Source of the DNA: Paulinella micropora
Taxonomy: Eukaryota; Cercozoa; Imbricatea; Euglyphida
Assembly (NCBI GenBank): GCA_009731375.1
Contig: BJOX01000199.1
Location: 479,706 to 506,358 of the forward strand
DNA length: 26,653 bases
Reading direction: 5' to 3'
This document shows, in pieces, positions 8,881-17,773 of this stretch (its first letter is position 1; each line of letters opens with the position of its first letter). Under the pieces are notes generated by a model. It worked only from the letters and a program-made list of their open reading frames with translations, was not told where the DNA came from and did no database searches. A program made the position numbers and the translations under genes.

Positions 8881-9991
8881 ATGACCACTAGTAAGACAGA
8901 CAATAAGATCACGTTCACCGGCAAAGAGGCATGGATCCTATTGCATAGGCAGGTAGTGCAAAGCTGTAATGCTAAGGCCCCTAAGGAAGTGCTACAGGGT
9001 GCTGACGCCCGCAAGCAATATGTACATCGCAAAAACGTATTAGGGATACAGCTTAAGGGTAGAGAGGTGCCCCCCTTTACACTAGCTTGACAAGAGGTAG
9101 CAGAGTGGAATGATTGGGCAGACTTGGACGAAGAAGTACTAAAGGAATACTTCGAGGACAAAGCCAAGGGTCCTACTCGCCTGTGGCCTATGCCCAACCC
9201 CAAACCGGATGCTTCAAACCTTGAGGAGGCGTTAGGGGTAGAGGAAGACAAGGAAAACCCCAGTCAAGCGTTAAAAACCGGTATTTAGCAGTCCGAAAGA
9301 TAAACCAGCCACTGAGACTGAAGAGGGAAAGGAAGAGGAGGAGGAAGATGAAGACCGGCACACCTCTGACCTCTACTCTAGTGGGTATGCTAGCACTGAC
9401 AAACCTAGGCTGTCAACTGGCAAGGGCTCAGACTTAGAGGGCGACAGCAAGAGTGGGGCCTCCCGAGGACAGACGGACCCCTCTAAGGTCAAAAACCCAC
9501 TGGGGGGTGCTAAATTAAATCATGCTGTCGCACTGACACGACAGGTGATGGCCTATGATGCTAGTGTACTTGCTGAGATGAGCAAGCAAAAAGAGAGGGT
9601 GTTCAATATCATCTATGACATGCTCGGGGGTGAGGCGAAGAGCCTGGTGCGTGACTTAGCTGATCCGGAGAAGCTGACCTTTGGCCAAAACCCTAAAGCA
9701 CTGTGGGACAGACTGCTAGCCCGGTACAAGAAGGCCGACCCCTCTGATGTTCAGGACAAGGTGAAGGAACTGAATGACTTCCTCTTTACGAGTAAGCAAC
9801 AGTACGTCGGTCAGTGTGTAGACTTGAACGCTAGGAGATACTGGTTGGCTGCTTATGGCCAAGCCCCAACCGATGACCGAATGCAGCAAATAGTGAAGGA
9901 TGCGTTAGTGGGCCCAAAGCAATCTGACTCTAGGGTAAAGAAAGCTTGGCAAGTCTGGGTTGAAATGGCTGAACTCAGCCTCAGTGTCTGA
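8881..9991 (+). pseudogene. gag: Gag N-terminal and capsid region, disrupted
   Basis: Starts at ATG 8881 (the ATG at 8877 stops after four codons). One frame runs to 9285, interrupted by TGA at 9088-9090, after which the protein-like sequence continues in the same frame. It then changes frame near the A5 run at 9273-9277 and continues open to TGA 9989-9991. The middle is acidic and Ser/Glu-rich (about 9300-9480). From 9545 a helical segment follows, with DMLGGEAKSLVRDLADPE and ALWDRLLARYKKAD. This resembles the UBN2/retrotran-gag type of copia Gag helical domain, where a substrate-sized capsid fold is expected. It shifts frame again near 9985 to join the zinc-finger part. Confidence 0.75.
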
Positions 9992-10035
9992 ATCGTAAGC
10001 AGTTTAAGTGGGACTTCGCCTCCTGGTGGAGGTTC

Positions 10036-10761
10036 GTGCAAGATCGTGCCCTTGAGTTAGACAAGAAGTTTGACCGGGCCAAAGTGACTAGCTCCACGGA
10101 GAAAGGTTTGGCAGCTCGCAAGGCCGGGAAAGGGAAACCCAAGGACGAGTGCTGGCTCTTCAGCAAGGAAGGCAAATGCACTCGTGGGGCCTCCTGCCGC
10201 TACCTCCATGTTGGAGGGAAGGTGAGAGGGGTGTGTTTCCTGTGTGACAAACAGGGGGAGTGTAGATGGGCCGACAAATGTAGGTTTGAGCATGATCCCG
10301 CTAAAGCCAAGAAGACCCCTCCCAAACCGGCAGACACCCCAAAGGGGGAGAAAAGCAAGAAGAACGAGAAGAGCAAGGGGCCAAAGTGCTTTAACTGCTT
10401 CGAAAAGGGACACATCGCCGGTAAGTGCAGCAAGAAGTGCCAGTTGTGCGGGGGCAAGCACAAATTGAGCAAGTGCCCGGACAAAGGCCGAAAGGAGAAG
10501 GGGGAGGCAGCAAAAGGCTCAAAAGGGGGGAGTGATAGTGATGACTCCGAGGTTGAGGAGCCGGGCGTGGCCTTAGCTCAGATGGTAAAGTTCCTAACCG
10601 GCAAGTCGAAAGACAAAACCCTCATGGCTAAACCCGGGGGTGCAAACCTTCCCGAGCCGATCATGCCACCGGAAGACGAGAACAGTCTTGAGATCTTGCT
10701 TGAGGATGATGCCGACATAGATAAGATGAACGAGGGGCGATGCCATGGAGTAGCGGAATGA
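10036..10761 (+). pseudogene. gag: Gag nucleocapsid with tandem CCCH and CCHC zinc fingers
   Basis: An open segment of 241 codons. The same frame is open upstream from about 9986 (LNRKQFKWDF), so 10036 is not a true start. In order it carries two C-X8-C-X5-C-X3-H motifs (CWLFSKEGKCTRGASCRYLH; CFLCDKQGECRWADKCRFEH), a Lys/Pro-rich linker, a canonical C-X2-C-X4-H-X4-C knuckle (CFNCFEKGHIAGKC) and a variant C-X2-C-X3-H-X4-C (CQLCGGKHKLSKC). A Ser/Asp-rich acidic tail follows. The family role is RNA binding and packaging of genomic RNA. CCCH fingers in Gag are unusual. The segment ends at TGA 10759-10761, but the same frame stays open beyond it (KRRCVARLKDLESPF), so the stop interrupts rather than ends the protein. 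Confidence 0.85.
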
Positions 10762-12046
10762 AAGCGCCGGTGCGTAGCCCGGTTGAAGGACCTTGAGTCT
10801 CCCTTCAACAGCCTTAGGATTAAGGCAGCCACCCTCATCGACAGCAACTATTGCGTTGAGCATCAGTACCAGCGAGCCAAGCAAGAGAGAGAATGCCTTG
10901 CGCCGGTGGGCAGCCGACATAGCTCGAAGGGATCATCTAGCTCTAATGTGCGAGATGGGAGAACGAGGGTCAGAAGCCCAAATCAAAAGTGGGAGTCATC
11001 CCCTAATGGTTGAGGCCATAGTGAGACACGAAGCCGCGAAGCGGGGTATCCCTTGGAACCGGTCCCTCTTGCAGACTTGCCCATCACCCACTATGCGAAG
11101 CCCCGTGAACCCGGACAGTTTACCGAGTGGGTCATTAGCCGTCAACCGGTAACATGGGAGGCGTCTGGTCTACCCTCATGGCGGAAGGTGTACCGCCAAC
11201 ATGAACCTCAGGCCGGTGCCCAAGCGAAGCATATGTACTTCCGAGGTGGGGTATCCCCCTCTCGTGGGGGAGTTGTGCCCCCGTCCGTAGCATCGGTGCC
11301 GGTACGCGCCCAAGAGGTGAAGGGTACTCCCCTCCGTCCGGTAGCACCCCCGTGGAGAGAGTAAGGGTAGACCTAGCGGGGTGAGCGGGCCGTCAGCGGT
11401 ACCTGCCCCGAAGGTTGAGATTGGTTCAAAGGCCGAGCCGGCTGAGGCTGGTAGTCACTGTGGTATCATGAGCCAAAACCTGAAATCTTTACTCCAAGCA
11501 AAAAGGGAAAAGGTACATGGGGTGAAGGTGAGGCCCGGCCCGGAGGACTACCAACGATGGTTTGGCGGACGTGGAAGATGAGCCTCTGGAGATGCAGTCC
11601 GAGGCCGATCCTTCCTCAGGATCCGACGGGGAGGAGGAGCGTGAAGGTGAAGAGTCCCCGGCTAGAGATTGGGACGTGGGTAGAGCTCCGGTAAGGGTGC
11701 CGTCCCCCATAGGTCCCGACCCTAGTGCTGATGCAGACCCCGGTAGTGGGGATGCTACCGCCGGGGGTCCGATAGCAATCCGGTGACTACGCTCTCCACC
11801 AGCCCAAGCAATAGGCGTAGGTCAGTGGGCGCTCGTGCGTTTGGCTTCCTTGAGACGGTACGATCGTCCGTGAGTGGGATGCCCTGGTTTGCGTCCCATG
11901 CTAAGACGGTACCCCCTGCAGACCGAAAGGTGACTTCCCTGTTACCCCCTACTACTAGTACCGGTCCGTCTACGGCCCCCTCAACCTTAGCTGAGCCTGA
12001 TAGTCCTACCCGACTAGGTACCGGAGAGCGAGAGAGTCGACTCTGA
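10762..12046 (+). pseudogene. Gag-pol linker region, several frame changes
   Basis: Protein-like sequence continues but changes frame near 10890, 11055, 11365, 11565 and 11783. It is helical and Arg-rich at first (ALRRWAADIARRDHLALM), then Pro/Val-rich, then acidic (SDGEEEREGEESPARDWD), then Ser/Thr/Pro-rich up to TGA 12044-12046. No catalytic domain is recognised. It is probably the C-terminal part of Gag or a linker to protease, as in long copia polyproteins. Confidence 0.6.
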
Positions 12047-12049
12047 CCA

Positions 12050-13087
12050 GTGGCAGAGCAGCAAGAGGAGATGCGCCGGTTGCATCGTCCGGGGTTGAGC
12101 GGTGAGGAAGAAAAAGATGAAGCTGACTTCCGGAATAGGTGGGGAGAGTGGACTAGGCTGTTGTACGACTGGGTGCAGGGGAGTGAGTATCCCATGAACA
12201 AGCCTAGGTGGCCGAGACATTGGGCCGTAGAAGGAGCAGCAGCAAACAGTGCCGCCGTGTTTCAACCTCGTACTAAGCCGTTCAGAGTCAGAGAAAGGGT
12301 GGTGGACGGTGAGAGCGTACTAGAGAAGGAATACGCAAGTTTGCCGGAAGCCGAGGGAGAAGCTGACCCGGTGGACGACCTAGTTCGTTTCATGACCGAA
12401 CGCGGATGGATGGCTAAGGGGATCCGGCTAGCAGAACAGGCCCTCCTAGGACGGAATGCGGACAAAGACCCCATGTTCGATTCGGGAGCTACGTTGCACT
12501 TTGTGCCGGCCGGAGCTGAACAACGCCTGTTCAACATTCAGCGAGGGATGAAACGGGTAGATACGGTCAACAGGGAGACCACCGTGACTAAGAAGGGCTC
12601 ACTAGACATGACGACCGTGAACGGAAAGGGGGAAAAGAACAGGTTACATCTAGGTAGTGTGTGGGTTAGCCCCAACATAGATGAAACCTTAGTCTCCGGT
12701 CCTCAGTTAGCCAAGGATGGTTACAGTGTAGTCCTCCACAAGAAGGGAGAGGGATACATCACTAAGGCCCGGATACCGGACATTTCCCCAGAGCTTAAGG
12801 CCGGGGTCCTTTACCTAGACGACAAGGACAAGGTGTGGCGTTTTGTGACGTCCACCAACCAAGAGCTGGTGGCAGATAAGATTGAGGCTAGAGCTTTCTT
12901 TGGAAAGGAGATGGCTAAGGTCACGGAGTTGACTAGTGAACAACTTCACCAGAAATTCGGAGGGCCCGGAAGCAGCATGCAGGGCCTCATCAGTGAAGCG
13001 TACGGGATCAAGATACTGGGTGACAAAACCCATGAGCAAGCGGTAAAAGAGTGTAAGGAGTGCCCGGCCGCCAAAGGGGGAAAGTGA
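12050..13087 (+). pseudogene. pol: Retropepsin-like protease and pre-integrase zinc region
   Basis: A 345-codon open segment in the same frame as the preceding acidic/Pro-rich part, from which one TGA (12044-12046) separates it. The aspartic protease signature is MFDSGATLHFVPA, with the catalytic Asp at about residue 144 (DSGA, 144-147). Downstream, LVSGPQLAKDGYSVVL matches the end of the copia protease region. A GAG-pre-integrase-like segment follows (EQLHQKFGGPG ... CKECPAAKG); the second His of the usual HHCC zinc finger is replaced by Gly. The family's function is to cleave the polyprotein. The frame changes at the G5 run 13076-13080 into integrase. Confidence 0.88.
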
Positions 13088-13916
13088 ACCACCCGGCAAG
13101 CAACCAGTTGACACAGGTAGGGAAGTTCGAAGCAGTGGCGTTCGACAAGTCCGGGTGCCTACGCAAACCCCTCCATTGTGGGTTTTGGTACGGCATGGTG
13201 GGAATCGAGGCTAACACCGGGTATGCGTTTGGCCTCCTTCTAAAGGACGGCACCGCGGCACCACAAGTGCGTTTCATGCGGGAATGCATAAACTTCCTTG
13301 AGACGCAAAGCGGCAAGAAGGTGAAGGAAGTCCGGGTAGACGGTGAGCATATCTCAGCTGACTTCAAGGAGCTAGTCCGGGACAAGGGAGTGAGGAAGAG
13401 GATCAACACCCTCAACGAACACAACAAGAACGCCTATGCCGAAGTGTCCCAACGTGACTTTTGGCGCAAAGCGCGTCATAACCTGGTTAAGGCTCAGCTA
13501 CCCTATGAGCTCTTGGGATACGCCTGGCAACACTCTATCCTCTTACACAACCTTTCCCCGGTGGTGAGGTCCGGATGTTTGAGCTTATGCCCCGTGAAAG
13601 GAAGGTAAATTGGATAGCTTACCTTCATCCTTTTGGGTGTCTATGCCACATGGTCATCGAGGGCAGGTTGGGACACGACGAGAGCCGGACGCACATGGCC
13701 GCCTGGTTAGGGCTGAGTTTGGAGTACTCCGCACACCTGATCCTGTGTGAAGGTAGGGTGTTCCCATGGCGAAACGTCAAGAACTTTGACGACAACCAGC
13801 CGGCCTGGCCCCTGTTGCAATCCCTCTGGGAGAAGAAGGGCCTGAGCTTGGAGCCGTTCAAGGGAGACCCGTTAGTGGAAGACGCCGACCTTGAGCAGCT
13901 GTTTGTCCCAATTTGA
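13060..13916 (+). pseudogene. pol: Integrase core and C-terminal part
   Basis: Integrase core of the rve type. Candidate catalytic residues are Asp29 in FDKSG, Asp94 in VDGEH and Glu128 in AYAEVSQ, counted from 13060; the 64- and 33-residue spacings are close to D,D-35-E. The frame changes near the C4 run 13556-13559. It then continues to LHPFGCLCHMVI and GLSLEYSAHLILCEGRVF, typical of the copia integrase C-terminal region before RT. The segment ends at TGA 13914-13916, after which the frame remains open (KPRVVGTDPGGG). The role is insertion of cDNA into the genome. Confidence 0.85.
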
Positions 13917-14471
13917 AAGCCCAGGGTGGTAGGGACCGACCCCGGGGGAGGCAAGAAGACCCCGGATCAGGGGGAGCTTGACAGCTCTGATTCCGACGGC
14001 GAAGTAGAGGAAGCGACCTCTGAACAGGAAGCAGTGAAAGCCGAGAAAGAGGCTCCCGAGCCCGACCCGGAAACAGTAGGGGAGTTGAAGGGAAGGTGGG
14101 TGGAGACCCCAGCCACTCAGTGGGGCTGGGCTTGTGCCAAGAAGGCCTATGAGGTGGGTTTCCGGGACAAGGTTCGACGAGGTCAGGTGCAAGACGTGAG
14201 TGAACTCATATGGGTTAAGAAGCAGAAGAAGAACGGACCGGCCCACTGGGTAAAGTTTGAGGATGACGACCTCCCAGACCGTATGTTGGACTCGGAGATC
14301 GTCAAGTACCTTGCTGACGGTCCGGAGACCGCCCATGCCGCCACGTTCACTAGGCAGGTGAGTGAGAAGCAAGCTGATGAGCTAGGGTACTGGGACGACG
14401 CCCGAGCCGCGGAGATGGCTACGCTCTGGGTCCTCAGAAAGGTTGCTTCCGGAGAGTCCGAGCCGACTTAG
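13917..14471 (+). pseudogene. Integrase-RT linker, acidic then helical
   Basis: In the frame of the integrase C-terminus after an in-frame TGA. It is acidic and Ser/Asp/Glu-rich (SSDSDGEVEEATSEQEAVK), then a basic/helical stretch with VSELIWVKKQKKNGPAHWVK. This occupies the place of the variable linker of copia polyproteins. A double stop TAG TAG (14469-14474) follows; the RT frame takes over (DLVDKKDICEGRF). Confidence 0.7.
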
Positions 14472-16073
14472 TAGACAAGAAAGACATTTGTGAAGGGCGG
14501 TTCGTTGATGCCACCAAAGAGGCAGGGGGAGAGATCCTGAAGTTCAAAAGCCGATGGACGGCCAAGGGGTTTTCCATGATACAGGGATGGCATTTTGGGA
14601 AACGTGACTTCCCAATCCCGTGTGCTCTTACCATTTTAATGCTTTTCGCTCTAACGGTGTTCTTTGGCTTAGTTTTGTCAAAGTGGGACGTTGGCACTGC
14701 ATACACAGAGGCGTCTGCAGCTGAGCAGGGGTATCGCCCCAGTTACATCGTACCACCGTTTGGTTTAGAGGAGCCGGGGTATGTGTGGGAAATGCTTAAA
14801 GCCCTCTATGGCAGACCGGACGCGGGCCGCAAATGGTGGCGGTACAAGCTAGTCCCGTTTTTAGAAAGTTTAGGCTTTACGGCTCATGTCGCTTTTCCTT
14901 GCTTCTTTTGGCGTTGGCTACCCGGTAAGGATAAGCCTGACTTTGCTTTCGTACACGTCGACGACATAATGGGATCATTCAGTAGCAAGGATGTCGAAGC
15001 GGAGTTCTTAGCCGCCGGTAAGAAGGCCTTTAGGGTCTTTAAACAAGAGGCTCCGACCGGGGTGGTAGGCCTGAACATAGAAGACAAGGAAGACTGTCGA
15101 CTAGGCCGTACGATCAAGATCTCCCAGGAAGATTTCATCAAAGAGGCAGTTGAGAAGCTCCAGTGCACCGGTTTAGCTACTGCCGATTCGCCGTGGTTGA
15201 TGCCGGGGGTAAGAGCCGGGAAGCAATCAATACTAGAGCAGTTCTCGCCGCAGCACATCGTAGGTGTCCTCTTATGGACACGCATCACTCGGCACGAGGT
15301 TTTGGGCCAATTAGGGGAAGTGGCCACCCATGCCTCAAAGCCTGAGTTGTTCAATTATCAGCAAGCCGAACAGGTCGTACGGTACCTTAATGGTACCCGA
15401 TCTAAAGGCATTCGCTTCACCAAGGCGAACGGCACCCGCTTGATGTCCTGGGCGGACTCAAGTTGGAAGGGTACAGCCGAAGATCGCCGTGCCCGCCTAG
15501 CGGGGTTTCATTTCTTTCTTGGTGGCTCGGTGCTACCATTCTGCCTTAAGCGGAACGTGTCCGTGGCCCTGCCCAGTGATGCGACCCTGAGAGCGCAAGT
15601 GGAGGCAAAGGCGAGCGCGACACAGGACGAGCTGGTGGCGACCGCGACCGGGTGCGGCGAGCTGGAGAAGGTGGCGGATGGCAAGTGTCTGGTGCCGGCC
15701 GCGCCGGAGGCGTCCTCCTGCGAGGCGGAAGTCTACGCGATGGTGGAGGCATACCACGGCCAGGATAAAATATCTAACTTTGTGCAGGGCATCGCTGGGG
15801 GACGGGTCGCAGACGCGCTGGCCGTACGGGTGGGGGCAGCCCCCCATCCTGTACGTCGACAACCAAGGCGCCCTGGACCTCGCAGATACAAATGTGTTTT
15901 CTAGGAAGCTCGGGCACGTGGACCTGCGCTGCGCCATCGTCAACCAGAAGGTGGATGCGGGTCTAGTCGTCAACGAGAAGGTGGCGTCAGCGGACAATGT
16001 GGCCGACGTCAACACCAAGCCGTCGCGTGGGAAGCCCTACCTCCGACTGGTGCGGCCCGTGGCGAGCGACTAG
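14472..16073 (+). pseudogene. pol: Reverse transcriptase (RVT_2) and RNase H
   Basis: The first part is open from about 14470 to TAG 15902-15904 (442 codons from ATG 14576, though the frame extends upstream through FKSRWTAKGFSMIQGWHF). RT motifs are KWDVGTAY (Asp38 counted from 14576) and FVHVDDIM (Asp129-Asp130). RNase H includes SWADSSWKGTAEDRRARLAG and SCEAEVYAM. The frame changes at the C6 run 15840-15845. The last RNase H part is then ILYVDNQGALDLADTN through GHVDLRCAIV and NVADVNTKPSRG, ending at TAG 16071-16073. About 46 extra residues (about 334-379) separate VSVALPS from SSCEAEVYAM. The 3' 500 bp is clearly richer in GC than the RT part. Confidence 0.92.
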
Positions 16074-16489
16074 CTTCGTCTGCGGCGGGGTGGCGCGCGC
16101 GCGCGCAGTGGGACTTCCTTCAACGTTGGGACTTTCAACCGGTGGACTCTGGATAGGATTCTGGATAGGGTAGAACTCTGGATAGAGTAGAACCTTGGAT
16201 TGGTACCCGATTGCAAGGGGATAGATTTTAGTAATTAGGCGACTAGATTGCCGAACTCCACAAGCTGTGGAGACGTAGGCTAGCGCCTCTGCTTGCATTG
16301 TTAGTCATATATATTGTGCACGGTTGTGCTGATTGCGCTTTAGTTGTTAACAGTGTAGCTATATTGCCGAACTCCACTGGAGACGTAGGGTAGCTCACTT
16401 TGCGCTTGGCTTATTTGCGTAACATAGTTATTAGTTGCGCGTTGCATTGTGGACACTGACTCGTAAGGGAGTCTAATTAAGGGGGAGCA
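16074..16489 (+). other. 3' untranslated region with direct repeats and PPT
   Basis: Contains a (GC)n patch at about 16094-16106 and CTGGATAG-type repeats at about 16147-16200. Two copies of a motif starting ATTGCCGAACTCCA and ending GGAGACGTAGG lie at 16247-16284 and 16363-16395; in the first, CTCCACA AGC TGTGGAG forms a hairpin. A polypurine tract AAGGGGGAGCA (16479-16489) directly precedes the 3' LTR, as needed for plus-strand priming. Confidence 0.75.
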
Positions 16490-16836
16490 TTGGACAACTA
16501 ATTAGACCCTTCCTCCTCAACTACGTCCGTATTGCTATTTGGTACGTTAGCCTTATTCGTTACGGTTAGTAGTATTATTAGTTATTAATACAGTCATTTA
16601 GAGTACCTTTCTGGTACTGGTGGCACTAGCTTTTTACCATTACCATTATTGCCCATATCAGGCAGTTTCGTGGGTCATTTTCTGGAGGTACATCTTTTGT
16701 GTGACGTCGTCAGTTGGACTGGCGGGAATTGTTCAGTATTGTTAAATTCGTTTACGTGGGAAGCAGTTGGCCGGTAGGAGGGGGACGCCCCGAGTTCCGG
16801 TTACCGTTTGCAGAAGTCGCAAGGGTTTTCTCCCAA
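16490..16836 (+). repeat. 3' LTR of copy 1
   Basis: A 347-bp LTR starting TTGGACAACTAATTAGACCC and ending TCTCCCAA, without the MITE. It resembles the LTR at 20595-20943 more than its own partner at 7310-7942. Similarity to both stops at its end, which fixes the LTR boundary. Confidence 0.9.
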
Positions 16837-17162
16837 CGAACTGTAGTTAATAGTGGTAGATTGGTAAGTATGTATTGTCGATTGAGAGCTCTCTCTCCGG
16901 ATCCGAGGCTGTTTCCTTATGAAGGTACTGCTACTGAGAAGCTACCATGATGATTGAGCAAGCACTAGCAGCACATGAGCCGTAGTCTCTGTCAATCTTT
17001 GTCGTTCCGACTCTACATAGCTCTGGCCGTTCCGACCATCTTTCCTAGCTGGAGTTGCTATCTATTATTAATAATACCTAAGCTGGAGCTAAGAAAGAAG
17101 CTACATATGTAAGGCAGAGTAATATCTAGGTCGATCCATATGTAGTTATTAATAGCATGTTA
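16837..17162. other. Spacer between retroelement and piggyBac element
   Basis: Unique AT-rich DNA with short TATTAATAATA patches. No gene or RNA recognised. Confidence 0.6.
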
Positions 17163-17368
17163 TTAATAATAAACGCGGCGGCAGTGATTCGGAAATCGGT
17201 GCGCTCTAAGGCGTTTGAACTAAAATAGATTTTTTCATGCTGTTTTTTAAAGTTAATTTATATATATACGAATACATATAATATTAATACATCTTGAAGT
17301 AGTTTCCAACGTAAAAATCACAGTACAATCATGATTATATCATAGCACTTATTGTCTATGTGCCTGGT

Positions 17369-17409
17369 GATGCCGGCCCGGCCTGCATCCTCTGATGCCG
17401 GCAGGCATC
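17369..17409. promoter_or_regulatory. Left subterminal palindromes of the piggyBac element
   Basis: GATGCCGGCAGGCATC at 17394-17409 is palindromic. A longer variant lies at 17369-17389 (GATGCC ... TGCATC). Matching palindromes occur on the right side at 20035-20050 and 20225-20240. They are probably transposase-binding sites; the function is inferred from the symmetric placement. Confidence 0.6.
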
Positions 17410-17559
17410 ACTTTTAGTGACTGGTTAAAAAAGAATTCTTGGGCCGAGACAACCGGTGCTGATTTTGTAAAATAAAATCTAGAAAAATATAGGAAAAGTG
17501 TCTAGAAATCGACTGGTAAAATTTCTGCTCAGACGGTCCTTTGAGTATAAGTTATATAT

Positions 17560-17730
17560 TAATATTTAGTTAATTCGACAAGTGCGGCTGACCCTCAGAT
17601 TGGCTTTTTTCCAAGTGAAGTCGTTGCGGGCAAAAAAGATGGAGGTGGGCAGCACCCTTTCGATCGGTGTTACGAAGTTTGGCAGGGTCTGTGCCAAGAA
17701 AAATTTGGTGATCCGACTTACTTGACATTG
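17560..17730 (+). pseudogene. Possible upstream part of the transposase
   Basis: An open stretch without ATG that encodes protein-like sequence (FFPSEVVAGKKDGGGQHPF, then CYEVWQGLCQEKFGDPTYL). It lies in a different frame from the main transposase start at 17774. It may be a frameshifted or separately spliced N-terminal exon. I cannot assign a domain. Confidence 0.35.
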
Positions 17731-17773
17731 GTGCTTTGGTGACACTAAAAGAACGAGAATACAAGAAAGAGAA

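Larger units (their letters stand above)
7310..16836 (+). mobile_element. Ty1/copia-type LTR retrotransposon, copy 1
   Basis: Both LTRs, a PBS candidate, gag, protease, integrase, reverse transcriptase and RNase H in that order, then a polypurine tract. Integrase ahead of RT is the copia arrangement. The length is about 9.5 kb including an inserted MITE. The coding region is interrupted by about eleven frame changes and four in-frame TGA codons, so as written it is not autonomous. The outer flanks (CTGCA on the left, CGAAC on the right) do not form a target-site duplication. The part 8411-13489 matches the second copy at 21575-26653 with a single difference that I could find (8475 G versus 21639 A). 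Confidence 0.93.

Noticed and set aside
8495-9251. Minus-strand frames of 100 and 154 codons in the leader and gag
   Set aside because: Antisense shadows of the leader and gag; no motif, and the sense strand has clear domain evidence.
16247-16395. Duplicated ATTGCCGAACTCCA motif as a CRISPR-like array
   Set aside because: Only two imperfect copies with no regular spacers, in a retroelement 3' region.
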